Source: Patescibacteria group bacterium (GTDB lineage: Bacteria; Patescibacteriota; Patescibacteriia; Magasanikbacterales; GWA2-37-8). From it: DNA of 54,354 nucleotides. Shown here piece after piece: positions 38,312-47,469 of the stretch; positions within the stretch are counted from its first letter, which is position 1; every line of letters begins with the position of its first letter. The notes beneath the pieces were generated by a model. The model ran no database searches. It saw only the letters and a list, made by a program, of their open reading frames with translations, and was not told where the DNA came from. The stretch spans positions 1 to 54,354 of the forward strand of contig JAQTYG010000006.1 in assembly GCA_028688375.1 (NCBI GenBank). The letters run 5' to 3'. The position numbers were made by a program, and so were the translations under genes.

Positions 38312-40780
38312 TTAGCTTCTGACTTCCGCCTCAAATTTCTTCTTCAAAACATCAGCCGCTTTCTTCACCACCACATCCACCTCCGCCGAATTCAGCGTTC
38401 GCTCCGGATCCGCCAAAGTCAACCGATAGGCCAGGCTTTTTTTGTTCTCCGCCACGCCTTGCCCGCTGTAAACGTCAAACAATTCCACATTTTTAATCAG
38501 ATTATCCACACCGGATAAAACCGTTTTAATTTGCGCGTGAGTAATATTTTTTCCCACCGTAAAAGCCAAATCACGCGTGACTAAAGGAAATTCCGGCAAC
38601 CTTTCGTAAGCAATGCCTCTCGCCTGGCCCGCCAATTCAACCAATAAATCGAAATTGATTTCCAACACCGCCACTCGAGAAGCTAAGCCAAATTTTTTCG
38701 CCGTAAAAGGACTGAGCTCATAAATCGCGCCGATCACGCCCCCCTCGCAAATTATTTCGCCCGATCGGGTCGGATGCGCCCAAGGCGCCGATACGGCCGG
38801 CTCTTTAATCTCAAAATTCAAATTTACCGACTCTAACACGTGTTTGACGACGCGCCGCACGGACGAGAAAGGATTGCTGACTTTTTTCCCGGCATAGACG
38901 GCGCAGATAAAAGTATCTTGCCTCGGCAAAAGTTCTCCGCCATTCGTGTCGGAACGAACACCGGGCAAATCCGGCCAAAATACTTTTCCGATTTCAAATA
39001 TTTTTATCGGATCAAAATATTCTATATTTTTTACGGTGTTCTCAAGCAAATTCGGCAATAATGAACGGCGCAAAAACGGCTTTTCCTTGGACAGCGGGTT
39101 GCCTAATTCCACGTACGCCGCTCGGTCGCCCAGCCAATCAATTTGTTGTTGGCTGACAAAAGAATAATTATACACCTCGTCAAACGCCATATCTTTCACC
39201 AGCGCCGCGCGGACATTATTCTCCAAAATCCGCAAGAAATTTTTTTCCGGCGCGATAATTTTGAATTCCGGCATGGCGGATTTTATTTTATCATAGCCCC
39301 AAATCCGGGCTACTTCTTCCACCAAATCCTCGGCAATGGCAACGTCCTTGGTCGCCCGCCAGCTGGGAATTATCACCGACAATTTATCGCCCTTATCTTT
39401 CACCGCGAAACCCAAAGATTCCAAAATCTTTTTAGTTGCTTTTTCCGGGATATCCTCGCCTAATTTCTTGGCAAAAATATTTTTTTCCACCACAATCGGA
39501 CCGGTGGCCAAAGAAAAACGGGCCGCGTCTTTTACTCCGCCGGTTACCGCCGCGCCGGGACAAAATTTTAAAGTTAATTCCACCGCCTTGTTCAAGGCCA
39601 ATTCACACCAATTCGGATCTAACCCTTTTTCAAACCGGGCGGATGAATCGGTGCGTAAACCGTGGCGCACGGAAGTTTTTCTGATGGACGAAGCGTTAAA
39701 ATTGGCTGATTCAAAAATAATCGTCTCGGTTTTTTCGTTGATCCCGCTCGATTCTCCACCCATAACGCCGGCCAACGCCAGCGGTTTCTCGCCGTCGGCA
39801 ATTACCAAATCTTCCGGCGTCAATTCAATTTTATTTCCATCGAGCAGGGTGAGAACCTCACCTTCTTCCGCCGGCCGTACAACTATCTTTACTCCTTGCT
39901 CCTTATTCCTGGCTAATTGCGCCGCATCAAACGCGTGCATCGGCTGGCCCAAATCCAACATCAAATAATTGGTAATGTCCACAATATTATTAATCGGGCG
40001 TAAACCGGCCGCGGACAATTCTTTTTTCAGCCACTCCGGCGACTCACCAATTTTTATTCCGCTAACCGCCACTGCCATATATCGCGGGCAAAGCTTGGCA
40101 TCTGGCACTTCCACCGCCAAAGAAAAATTCGTTTTCTTCGCCGCTTTAACGGCGTTAGTTTTGTATTCTTTTAACGACTTGCCAAATAACGCGGCCACTT
40201 CGCGCGCCATACCATAATGACCCCAGAGGTCCGGACGATGGCTCAGCGACTTGTTGTCAATTTCAAAAACCGTATCATTTAAACCCAATATTTCAGCCAG
40301 CGGTTTGCCGACTTGTTTTTCCGCCAGCGTGCCGGATAAATCAATAATTTCTTTTTCTTCTTTCGGCGGATAAATCGCTTCCAAGCCGATCTCGGAAGCG
40401 CTGCAAATCATGCCGAACGATTCTACCCCGCGAATAGCCGTCGGTTTTAATTCCATTAATTCATCCTGCCCGTGCCATTTCACTTTGGCGCCGACTTTGG
40501 CCAAAGCCACCAGCATCCCGGCGCGGACGTTGGACCCGCCGCAAACAATTTGTAATTTTTCATTTTTAACATCCACTTGGCACAATTTTAATTTATCGGC
40601 CTGCGGATGTTTTTCCGCCGATAAAACTTTTCCCACCACCACGTGGCCCAGTAACGCGCCCTGTAGCTCCACGCCTTCCACTTCCACCGTAGCCAATTTC
40701 AATTTTTCCGCCACCTCTTGGGCCGGAACGGAGTCGGGCAAATTTACGTATTTTTTTAACCACTCAAAAGATAATTTCAT
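38312..40780 (-). CDS. pheT: Phenylalanine-tRNA ligase beta subunit
   Basis: 822 aa from the ATG at 40780 (MKLSFEWLKKYVNL). The frame runs 18 codons further up into pheS, which is rejected. N-terminal tRNA-binding OB fold (GHVVVGKVLSAEKHPQADKL), B3/B4 editing domain (RYMAVAVSGIKIG, DLGQPMHAFDA), B5 domain and the C-terminal anticodon-binding domain (FPLVTRDLAFTV). Partner of PheS in the (alpha-beta)2 enzyme. It starts one base after the pheS stop. Confidence 0.97.
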   Translation of the reverse strand: MKLSFEWLKKYVNLPDSVPAQEVAEKLKLATVEVEGVELQGALLGHVVVGKVLSAEKHPQADKLKLCQVDVKNEKLQIVCGGSNVRAGMLVALAKVGAKVKWHGQDELMELKPTAIRGVESFGMICSASEIGLEAIYPPKEEKEIIDLSGTLAEKQVGKPLAEILGLNDTVFEIDNKSLSHRPDLWGHYGMAREVAALFGKSLKEYKTNAVKAAKKTNFSLAVEVPDAKLCPRYMAVAVSGIKIGESPEWLKKELSAAGLRPINNIVDITNYLMLDLGQPMHAFDAAQLARNKEQGVKIVVRPAEEGEVLTLLDGNKIELTPEDLVIADGEKPLALAGVMGGESSGINEKTETIIFESANFNASSIRKTSVRHGLRTDSSARFEKGLDPNWCELALNKAVELTLKFCPGAAVTGGVKDAARFSLATGPIVVEKNIFAKKLGEDIPEKATKKILESLGFAVKDKGDKLSVIIPSWRATKDVAIAEDLVEEVARIWGYDKIKSAMPEFKIIAPEKNFLRILENNVRAALVKDMAFDEVYNYSFVSQQQIDWLGDRAAYVELGNPLSKEKPFLRRSLLPNLLENTVKNIEYFDPIKIFEIGKVFWPDLPGVRSDTNGGELLPRQDTFICAVYAGKKVSNPFSSVRRVVKHVLESVNLNFEIKEPAVSAPWAHPTRSGEIICEGGVIGAIYELSPFTAKKFGLASRVAVLEINFDLLVELAGQARGIAYERLPEFPLVTRDLAFTVGKNITHAQIKTVLSGVDNLIKNVELFDVYSGQGVAENKKSLAYRLTLADPERTLNSAEVDVVVKKAADVLKKKFEAEVRS

Positions 40781-40781
40781 A

Positions 40782-41813
40782 CTAAAATTGTTTAACCAAT
40801 CGCAAATCACCGCTCTCAAGCAGGCGCACATCATCGATGCCGTATTTGAGCATCACTAAACGAGTTAAGCCAAAACCAAAGGCAAAGCCCTGATATTTTT
40901 CCGGATCAATTCCGCCCTCTTTCAGCACATTCGGGTGAATCATGCCGGCGCCAAAAATTTCCATCCAACCGGTTTGCTTGCAAACCCGGCAACCACTGCC
41001 ACCGCACAAAAAACACGTTACTTCGCCGTTCACGCCCGGTTCCACGAACGGATAAAATTTCGGGCGCAAACGTACTTTTGTTTCCGGACCGTAAAGATGT
41101 TTCGCCACCGCCTCCAGCACGCCTTTCATGTGCGCCATGGTAATTTTCTCATCAATTACCACGCCTTCCAGTTGATAAAAAGTGTGCTCGTGGCGCGCGT
41201 CGGTCGCTTCGTTGCGATAACATTTTCCCGGCATAATGACGCGCAGCGGCGCGCCGTATTTTTGCATGGAACGAATCTGCAACGGTGAAGTGTGCGTACG
41301 CATCACCCAATTCGGATGGTTTTTAATGTAAAAAGTGTCCTGCGAATCCCGCGCCGGATGATCGGCGGGAATATTCAAAGCGGTAAAATTAAAAAACTCG
41401 CTCTCCAGCTCCGGCCCGTCGGCAACGACAAAGCCCATGGAAGCGAAAAACTCCTCCAAATCTTTTTGGACGATACTAACCGGATGCCAATGACCGCGCT
41501 CCATTTTAGGCAAAGCCGGGGCGGTCAAATCAATTCTTTCTTTTTCCAAATCGCCGGCCCAGGACTTAGCGGCCAGCTCTTCTTGGCGCGCGCCAATCGC
41601 CGCCTCAATTTCTTTTTTGGCCTCGTTCATCAACTGGCCGGTTATTTTTTTCTCTTCGTCCGGCAAGTCCTTCAGCCCCTTCATTAGTTCGGTCAGTTCA
41701 CCGGCCTTGCGCCCGAGAATGTTATTTTCCACTTCTTCCAGCGCCGGCAGGCCTTCGGCCTGTTGAATATTTTTAAGCGCGGAAATTTTTAATTTATCCA
41801 ATTTGTTTTTCAT
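40782..41813 (-). CDS. pheS: Phenylalanine-tRNA ligase alpha subunit
   Basis: 343 aa. N-terminal coiled coil for tRNA binding, then class II motifs: motif 2 around VMRTHTSPLQIRSMQ and RNEATDARHEHTFYQLEG, and motif 3 GFAFGFGLTRLVMLKYGIDD. FLCGGSGCRVCKQTGW forms a Cys-rich insertion seen in many bacterial PheS. Operon with pheT; the site-2 protease lies 5 nt further upstream. Confidence 0.97.
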   Translation of the reverse strand: MKNKLDKLKISALKNIQQAEGLPALEEVENNILGRKAGELTELMKGLKDLPDEEKKITGQLMNEAKKEIEAAIGARQEELAAKSWAGDLEKERIDLTAPALPKMERGHWHPVSIVQKDLEEFFASMGFVVADGPELESEFFNFTALNIPADHPARDSQDTFYIKNHPNWVMRTHTSPLQIRSMQKYGAPLRVIMPGKCYRNEATDARHEHTFYQLEGVVIDEKITMAHMKGVLEAVAKHLYGPETKVRLRPKFYPFVEPGVNGEVTCFLCGGSGCRVCKQTGWMEIFGAGMIHPNVLKEGGIDPEKYQGFAFGFGLTRLVMLKYGIDDVRLLESGDLRLVKQF

Positions 41814-41818
41814 AGTTT

Positions 41819-43114
41819 TTAAAAAATCTTATTCCAAAAATCCACGAATACGCCTTTAAACGCGCCGATGTCCCGCACCGTTACCACTACCACCAGGAGC
41901 ATCAGCAAAACAAAGCCGATGGCGTGAGCCGTTTGTTCGTATTTGGCAAAATTAATTTTTTTAAATTTATTCAGCGCCAAAAACAGCAACCGCCCGCCGT
42001 CCAAGGCCGGGATCGGCAAAATATTTATCACCGCCAAATTTAAAGATAAAATCGCGGTAAATTGCAACAAATAAATGAAGCCCATCTTGGCTACCTGGCC
42101 GGTCATCACGGCGATACCGATCGGACCGGACACCGCGTCCCCGGCGCCACGACCAACAAACAAACCGATAATCAAAAAGTAAAAGGCGACAAAAATTTCT
42201 TTGATATAGACAAAGGTATCAATAAACCCGCGCCAAATCGCTTTATACCAAATATACTTCACTGTGCCGATTTCCGCGATACCGACGCCGATACCGCCTT
42301 TACCCGAATCTTCATAAACAATCGGCTTAATTTTTTTGGTTAAAATCTCTTCCCCGCGCTTTATGGACACGGAAATTTCTTCGGTGCGGTGGTCATTAAC
42401 GTAATTTTGCATTTCGGTCAGACGCGGGTTGACCAAATCGCCAATTTTTACCACCACATCTTCGGCTTTGATGCCGGCTGCTTCCGCCGGTTTGCCCGGC
42501 AGGACTTGCATGATAGTCACTTGGCGATCTTTGATCGCGCTGACATCTTTCATATTATCCACCATCGTCGGCAGGCCGATCATATAGCCGATGGAGAACA
42601 AAACCGCGGCCAATAACACGTTCATGACTACGCCCGCCACGATTACAACAGCCTTCTTCCAAGTTTTTTGCACGGTAAAACTATCCGAGTCGGTGCTGGC
42701 TTTTTCTTCTCCCTTAATATTCACAAACCCGCCAACCGGAATCCAGTTCAAAGAATAAACAATGCCGTATTGTTTATCTTCCGGCGTTAATTCGCGATTG
42801 CCCCAGACAAAACGCCAGCGCCTAACCGACTTAATCACGTCAATCTCTTTTTTCTCGTCAATAATCGTTTCCGTGACAATATTTTCACCGAGGGCAGTTT
42901 GTTCGCGACCAATCTCCACGGAAATATTCTCCTGCTCGGCGATTTTGGCCAATTCTTTTTCATGGCGAACTTGGATGCCAAAAATTCTCGGCGGAAAACC
43001 AAAACCGAATTCATACACGCCGATCCCGCTCTTGCGCGCGGCGACAAAATGACCGATTTCATGCGACAGCACGAGTACGGCCAAAACGGCGATGAAAATC
43101 AAAATCGTGGTCAT
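41819..43114 (-). CDS. rseP: Site-2 intramembrane metalloprotease (RseP-like)
   Basis: 431 aa. First helix with zinc motif LSHEIGHFVAAR; a middle PDZ domain (VLPGKPAEAAGIKAEDVV); third-ligand motif NILPIPALDGGRL in the last helices; four membrane helices overall. Cuts membrane-bound substrates such as anti-sigma factors (family knowledge). The loop between helix 1 and the PDZ domain is long and charged (KIAEQENISVEIGREQTALG). First gene of a minus-strand operon with pheS and pheT. Confidence 0.92.
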   Translation of the reverse strand: MTTILIFIAVLAVLVLSHEIGHFVAARKSGIGVYEFGFGFPPRIFGIQVRHEKELAKIAEQENISVEIGREQTALGENIVTETIIDEKKEIDVIKSVRRWRFVWGNRELTPEDKQYGIVYSLNWIPVGGFVNIKGEEKASTDSDSFTVQKTWKKAVVIVAGVVMNVLLAAVLFSIGYMIGLPTMVDNMKDVSAIKDRQVTIMQVLPGKPAEAAGIKAEDVVVKIGDLVNPRLTEMQNYVNDHRTEEISVSIKRGEEILTKKIKPIVYEDSGKGGIGVGIAEIGTVKYIWYKAIWRGFIDTFVYIKEIFVAFYFLIIGLFVGRGAGDAVSGPIGIAVMTGQVAKMGFIYLLQFTAILSLNLAVINILPIPALDGGRLLFLALNKFKKINFAKYEQTAHAIGFVLLMLLVVVVTVRDIGAFKGVFVDFWNKIF

Positions 43115-43187
43115 ATTTCTTTACTTTTTTCGCCAATACGGTAAAATATAAAAGGCTAAAATTAATTAACCTTAATATACACGTTAT

Positions 43188-43754
43188 ATGGGTATAGTTT
43201 ACATTATTCTTATTGTCTTGGCAATAGTGGCCGTTTGGCTGATTGCCACGTTTAATGGCTTAATTCGGAGCAAAAATCAGGTGGATGAAGCCTTCAGCGA
43301 TATTGATGTTCAACTCAAGCGCCGTTATGATTTAATCCCGAATTTAGTGGAGACGGTCAAGGGTTATATGTCTCATGAGGCCGGTACTTTGGAAAAAGTT
43401 ACCGCCGCGCGCGCCGCGGCCATGAGCGTGCATGACGACAAAAACGCTACTTTGGCTCAACGCGAACAAGCGGAAAATATGCTGTCCAATACTTTGAAAT
43501 CTTTGTTCGCCGTAACGGAAAGCTATCCGGATTTGAAAGCCAGCCAAAATTTCTTGCAGCTGCAAGACGAATTATCCGACACGGAAAATAAAATCCAAGC
43601 GGCTCGCCGATTTTACAATAGCAACGTCCGTGACTTCAACACCAAGATTCAGGTCTTCCCGACTAACATGATCGCCGGCATGCTGAAATTCGCCAAGTAT
43701 GATTTCTTCCAGGCGAGCGAGGGTGAGAAACAAAATGTAAAAGTGCAATTCTAA
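43188..43754 (+). CDS. LemA family protein
   Basis: 188 aa. N-terminal membrane helix (YIILIVLAIVAVWLIATFNG) then the LemA coiled-coil core with the marker VDEAFSDIDVQLKRRYDLIP and ARRFYNSNVRDFNTKIQVFP. Function poorly known; usually near HtpX-type proteases, and indeed htpX is 2 kb downstream. Divergent from the protease gene. Confidence 0.93.
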   Translation: MGIVYIILIVLAIVAVWLIATFNGLIRSKNQVDEAFSDIDVQLKRRYDLIPNLVETVKGYMSHEAGTLEKVTAARAAAMSVHDDKNATLAQREQAENMLSNTLKSLFAVTESYPDLKASQNFLQLQDELSDTENKIQAARRFYNSNVRDFNTKIQVFPTNMIAGMLKFAKYDFFQASEGEKQNVKVQF

Positions 43755-43763
43755 CTTTCATCG

Positions 43764-44237
43764 ATGTCGAAACTCAGAAAATTTCAACGACGGGATACTG
43801 TGCCCGCCGCGCTATTAATAGCCGACACTTATACGCAATTCAATAGCGGAGAATATTTTAATAAAAAAGCCGTACAACAATATATCGATTATTATGACCC
43901 GGAAAAAAACTCCACGACTGATCTATTGGAAAAATTTAAAAAAACACAGATTTTTTTCGTTGCAATTGATAGAAATAAAATCATAGGTCTAATCAGGGGA
44001 AACCCCGGCAAAATTGTAAACCTGTTTGTTGACGGCAAATATCATCATAACGGAACAGGAAAAAAACTGATGGAACGGTTTCAGGCTGAGGCAAAAAAAA
44101 TAAATTCAAAAGAAATAAAAATTAAATCGTCACTTTATGCGGTACCTTTTTATAAAAAAATGGGCTTCAAAAAAACAACAGGCATGCGAAATTTTCATGG
44201 ATTAAAGATTTGGCCGATGAGGAAAAAGGTGGGCTAG
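43764..44237 (+). CDS. GNAT acetyltransferase
   Basis: 157 aa, ATG at 43764, 9 nt after lemA. Acetyl-CoA loop region NLFVDGKYHHNGTGKKLMER (the V.....G.GK.L pattern) and the C-terminal strand/helix SLYAVPFYKKMGFKKT, both typical of small Rim-type enzymes. Substrate unknown. Confidence 0.85.
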   Translation: MSKLRKFQRRDTVPAALLIADTYTQFNSGEYFNKKAVQQYIDYYDPEKNSTTDLLEKFKKTQIFFVAIDRNKIIGLIRGNPGKIVNLFVDGKYHHNGTGKKLMERFQAEAKKINSKEIKIKSSLYAVPFYKKMGFKKTTGMRNFHGLKIWPMRKKVG

Positions 44238-44281
44238 CCCCTTCCCATCTGGGTATTTTTTGCATCCATTCCATGCGGTGG

Positions 44282-44315
44282 TTGACACCGAGTTTTGTTT
44301 GTGTTAACGTATAAT
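44282..44315 (+). promoter_or_regulatory. Promoter of the peptide/radical SAM operon
   Basis: TTGACA (44282-44287), 17 nt, TAACGT (44305-44310), which runs into TATAAT (44310-44315). Start site near 44320, leader of about 50 nt. Confidence 0.6.
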
Positions 44316-44368
44316 CGTTGATTCGAGCAAATTCGCTCTTTTCAAAACCAACAGGAAGGAGGTGGAAC

Positions 44369-44443
44369 ATGAAGACGGGACTTAAAAAGCGCGTCGCGGT
44401 GAAAGTACTCAAGTGTCGCTGCATGACTTGCGACGTCAACTGA
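44369..44443 (+). CDS. Cys-rich 24-aa peptide, candidate RiPP precursor
   Basis: Perfect ribosome site AGGAAGGAGGTGG 4-16 nt before the ATG at 44369; TGA at 44441. The peptide has a basic N-terminal half (KTGLKKRVAVKVL) and ends KCRCMTCDVN, three Cys as CxCxxC. It is followed after 35 nt by an intrinsic terminator and then a radical SAM/SPASM maturase, the textbook order of precursor, attenuating terminator, modifying enzyme. Alternative: a Cys-codon leader peptide that attenuates the downstream gene. Found by reading; too short for standard ORF calling. Confidence 0.65.
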   Translation: MKTGLKKRVAVKVLKCRCMTCDVN

Positions 44444-44478
44444 CACCCCTTTCATGACCTGGCCCATCTCTGTGCAAC

Positions 44479-44513
44479 GGCCGGAAACACACTTCGTGTT
44501 TTCGGCCTTTTTT
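44479..44513 (+). terminator. Terminator between the peptide and the maturase
   Basis: GGCCGGAAACAC (44479-44490), loop ACTTC, GTGTTTTCGGCC (44496-44507), TTTTTT. 12 pairs with one G-U. Would make the peptide message more abundant than the enzyme's. Confidence 0.85.
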
Positions 44514-44537
44514 AAGAACGCCGAAAGAAAGAAGGAC

Positions 44538-45595
44538 ATGATGTTTGAAGTCGAAACCGAAGAAGCGATTTTCGACATGGAATTCTGCCATGTCCAGGTC
44601 AATATCACTTCACGATGCAACATGCGGTGCGAACACTGTCGCGGAGCTTACTCTGACTTTAAAGATGTCGACTTGGCGGTTGAAGACTTCCAAGCACTGG
44701 CAGAATTTAGTTGCCGCCACATGTCGGATGGCTGCGGTTTCCTCATCTCGGGCGGCGAGCCGTTGTTGCACCCGCGCTTCAATGACATAATCCGCGCGCT
44801 GAAGAAACATGTAAAAAAATCCGCTTTCCTGTCTCTGACGACTAACGGCCTTATTTTGAACACCAGACATTTGGAAATGCTTAAATCTCTAGAATTTCCA
44901 GAAGTCCGCGTCTCAATCAGTCTCGATAGCGTCGACTCAGTCAGACACAACGCGTTCCGCCACCATCCTCGTGCCTTCAAAAATGCTCTCAGAGCCATCA
45001 AATTGGCTAGCTCAACCGACGGCATTAAATGCCTAGTAAGGGCTTCTATTCAGAAAGACCAACTGGGAGAGGTCGAGAAATTGGCGGATTTAGCGGAAGC
45101 GCACGGTGCCAAGGTGCTGTCCATCGCGAGCATCATTCCCGTCGGAAATGCGCTTAAGCGATCTTGCCTTTACTTCGACCGGGATACGAAAAAAGAGCTT
45201 ATCGAAATGGTAGCGACGTTGCGGAAGCGCCATACTGGAATAATGATCGACGTGAATGACCCATTGGCTTATGTGGCCAATATGAAAACCGGGGAAGAGG
45301 GAGAATACGGCGGATGCATCGCCGGAATCGGCACTTTTAGCGTGGAACCGGACGGTTCAATGCTGCCATGCCCGGTTTTGCCCAATCAAGCGATCATGAA
45401 CATTATCGGAAAAACTCCGGATGAAATGACCCGCGAATTTTCTCAGAGTACCTTCGTCCGCGCGCTCGTCGGAAGAAAGCTTAAAGGAAAATGCGGTTCA
45501 TGCAAACTCCGCTTTACCTGCGGCGGTTGCCGCGCCCGGGCCCCGAATGGTACCGGAGTGACTACCTCGATGAAGATCCGGACTGCTGGCTCTAA
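44538..45595 (+). CDS. Radical SAM/SPASM peptide maturase, apparent frameshift near the 3' end
   Basis: About 352 aa from the ATG at 44538 (AAGAAGGAC upstream). CxxxCxxC of the radical SAM cluster in SRCNMRCEHCRGAY; SISGGEP-like LISGGEPLLHPRF; SPASM cysteines in YGGCIAGIGTFSVEPDGSML, PCPVLP, KCGSCKLRFTCGGCRARA. The raw frame runs on to 45668 through a terminator, which is not plausible. One extra base in the CCCGGGCCCC run (45535-45544) would join to EWYRSDYLDEDPDCWL and a stop at 45595, the canonical SPASM C-terminus with the last cluster Cys. So either a sequencing or assembly indel, a recent mutation, or a frameshift. It probably installs a bond on the Cys-rich peptide encoded upstream. 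Confidence 0.8.
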
Positions 45596-45605
45596 CGGAG
45601 ATACA

Positions 45606-45640
45606 GGCGGTAAGCCCTCAGGGCTTACCGCCATTTTTTT
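45606..45640 (+). terminator. Operon terminator
   Basis: GGCGGTAAGCCC, TCA, GGGCTTACCGCC, ATTTTTTT. Twelve perfect pairs, directly after the restored stop at 45595. Confidence 0.92.
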
Positions 45641-45731
45641 CGCAAATTCAGAATTACAGTCACTGTAGTTGAATTATCCAAAAAAAATACATATAATAGA
45701 CAGGGTCTGAATACTATGATATTACATCCTT

Positions 45732-46637
45732 ATGTATAGCGAAATCACCTCCAATAAGCGCAAATCAATTTTCCTGGCGATGATTTTCATCGCCCTGATT
45801 ATTTTGCTTGGTTGGACTTTTGACCAAATTTACGGCGGGGGCAGAACATATAGCGGAATAATTTTTGCCGTTTTGTTTTCTTTGGGCATGACGGCTATCT
45901 CGTATTTTTCCGGTGACAAAATCGCCTTGTCAGTCTCCGGCGCTAAACCGATTGAGCATGACGCCAATAAATATGTTTTTCATCTGGTGGAAAATCTCTG
46001 CATCGCCGCCGGCACGCCGATGCCAAAAATATATTTGATTGAAGACCCGGCGATAAATGCCTTTGCCACCGGCCGCGACCCGAAAAATGCCTCCATCGCG
46101 GTCACCCGCGGGGCGATTGAAAAATTGACCAACGAGGAATTGGAAGGCGTCATCGCCCACGAACTGTCGCACATAAAAAATTATGACATCCGCTTTATGA
46201 TGCTGGTCGCGGTGATGGTCGGCGCGATTACCATTATGGCCGACTTTATGTTGCGCTCCGGCGGACTATTTCGCGGAGGAAAAAGTGATAACCGTGATGG
46301 CGGCTCGCAACTTTTTGCCATTTTAATGATTGTCGGTATTATTCTCGCTATTCTTTCGCCACTTATCGCCGAACTGATTAAGCTGGCCATTTCCCGCCGG
46401 CGCGAATATCTGGCCGACGCCTCAAGCGCGCTTTTGACGCGTTATCCCGAGGGGTTGGCCAACGCCCTGGAAAAAATTGCCAATGAAAATTTGCCGATGA
46501 AGAAAGCCTCAACCGCCACGGCGCATCTGTTTATCGCCAATCCATTCAAAGGCGGACGCAAAAAATTCGCCGCGCTGATGAGCACCCATCCGCCGGTGGA
46601 AGATAGAATACAAAAATTACGGACAATGGGAGTTTAA
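45732..46637 (+). CDS. htpX: HtpX-like M48 metalloprotease
   Basis: 301 aa. Two N-terminal membrane helices (SIFLAMIFIALIILLGWTF; TYSGIIFAVLFSLGMTAIS), zinc site HELSH (VIAHELSHIKNYD), third ligand Glu in SRRREYLADASSA, and two more membrane helices between them. Membrane protein quality control. LemA, its frequent genomic partner, is 2 kb upstream. Confidence 0.95.
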   Translation: MYSEITSNKRKSIFLAMIFIALIILLGWTFDQIYGGGRTYSGIIFAVLFSLGMTAISYFSGDKIALSVSGAKPIEHDANKYVFHLVENLCIAAGTPMPKIYLIEDPAINAFATGRDPKNASIAVTRGAIEKLTNEELEGVIAHELSHIKNYDIRFMMLVAVMVGAITIMADFMLRSGGLFRGGKSDNRDGGSQLFAILMIVGIILAILSPLIAELIKLAISRRREYLADASSALLTRYPEGLANALEKIANENLPMKKASTATAHLFIANPFKGGRKKFAALMSTHPPVEDRIQKLRTMGV

Positions 46638-46644
46638 CTAAACA

Positions 46645-46678
46645 ACAAAAAAGCGGGTCATCTAGACCTGCTTTTTAA
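46645..46678. terminator. Bidirectional terminator
   Basis: AAAAAAGCGGGTC, ATCTA, GACCTGCTTTTT between convergent genes. Confidence 0.8.
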
Positions 46679-46686
46679 ATCCTTCA

Positions 46687-47028
46687 TTACTTTTTTCCTT
46701 TATTTTTTAGCTGGATTACCGGTCCGAATATCACATCAAACACCCGCGCTTTACGCACTTGGCCACGTTCCGATTTGAGCCAGACATCGCCGGCCAAACG
46801 GTCGATTTTTGTCACCGTATATTCGAAGGTGCGCATATCATCGCCCAGCTTTGCCTTATAAACTTTTTTCTCTTTTAGACCGACGGCTTTCAGCCGGTCA
46901 GAAATTTTTTGCTTCTTAGCGTTGGCCACGTCCACCAAACCGTCGCTGACTTTACCGAACGCGTCGGCCCGGCGTTTTTGCCAAGAACGGTCCACGCTAC
47001 CGTTGCGACTATGTTTTTTTACGGACAT
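46687..47028 (-). CDS. Basic unknown protein (113 aa)
   Basis: Not recognised. Lys/Arg-rich ends (MSVKKHSRNGSVDRSWQKRR and QLKNKGKK) and a small beta domain (FEYTVTKIDRLAGDVWLKSE) that could be an SH3-like or OB-like fold. No membrane span. RNA or DNA binding would fit the charge, but it is only inference. Confidence 0.6.
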   Translation of the reverse strand: MSVKKHSRNGSVDRSWQKRRADAFGKVSDGLVDVANAKKQKISDRLKAVGLKEKKVYKAKLGDDMRTFEYTVTKIDRLAGDVWLKSERGQVRKARVFDVIFGPVIQLKNKGKK

Positions 47029-47038
47029 ATATTTTGTG

Positions 47039-47458
47039 TTATCCCCTCCTTTCCAAGGAGGGGCTGGGGGTGGTTGCCGAGGCAGCGACCCATTTTTGAT
47101 TTAAGATTATACAAACATTATATAAATCGGCAAGAACATTTTTCAAATCATTCAAAATTTGTCCACTGTTATAACGACGAACCGTAATGCCGTTTAATTC
47201 TAAAAACTCATCTCTTGTCACATCTTTTTCAAACGCCTTTTCGTTGCCGTGCGTAATGCCGTCAACTTCAACGGCCAATTTCAATTTAGGGCAATAGAAA
47301 TCTACGACATACTTCCCGACTCCATGTTGCCGGCGAAATTTATAACCCAACGAACTGCAATTGATATGCTTCCAAAGAACAGCTTCGGATTTTGTCATTG
47401 AATGACGTAATTTATTCCGAAAATCAACATTTTTACGACGATTAAATATTTTCGTCAT
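47039..47458 (-). CDS. DUF559 endonuclease-like protein
   Basis: 139 aa from ATG 47458 (MTKIFNRRKNVDFRNKL). Family marks: LRHSMTKSEAVLWKHI, FRRQHGVGKYVVDFYCPKLK with the catalytic Asp, and LAVEVDGITHG. This is the PD-(D/E)XK-like fold related to very-short-patch repair nucleases; function unknown. The C-terminal ATTPSPSLERRG is encoded by the flanking inverted repeat, so the gene's end and the repeat are fused, as at the four-helix-bundle gene's start. Confidence 0.88.
   Translation of the reverse strand: MTKIFNRRKNVDFRNKLRHSMTKSEAVLWKHINCSSLGYKFRRQHGVGKYVVDFYCPKLKLAVEVDGITHGNEKAFEKDVTRDEFLELNGITVRRYNSGQILNDLKNVLADLYNVCIILNQKWVAASATTPSPSLERRG
47043..47082. repeat. Terminal inverted repeat, left of DUF559
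   Basis: CCCCTCCTTTCCAAGGAGGG then GCTGGGGGTGGTTGCCGAGG. About 75 percent match to the reverse complement of 47470-47508; itself contains a palindrome. Confidence 0.8.
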
Positions 47459-47469
47459 ACATTTTAAAT

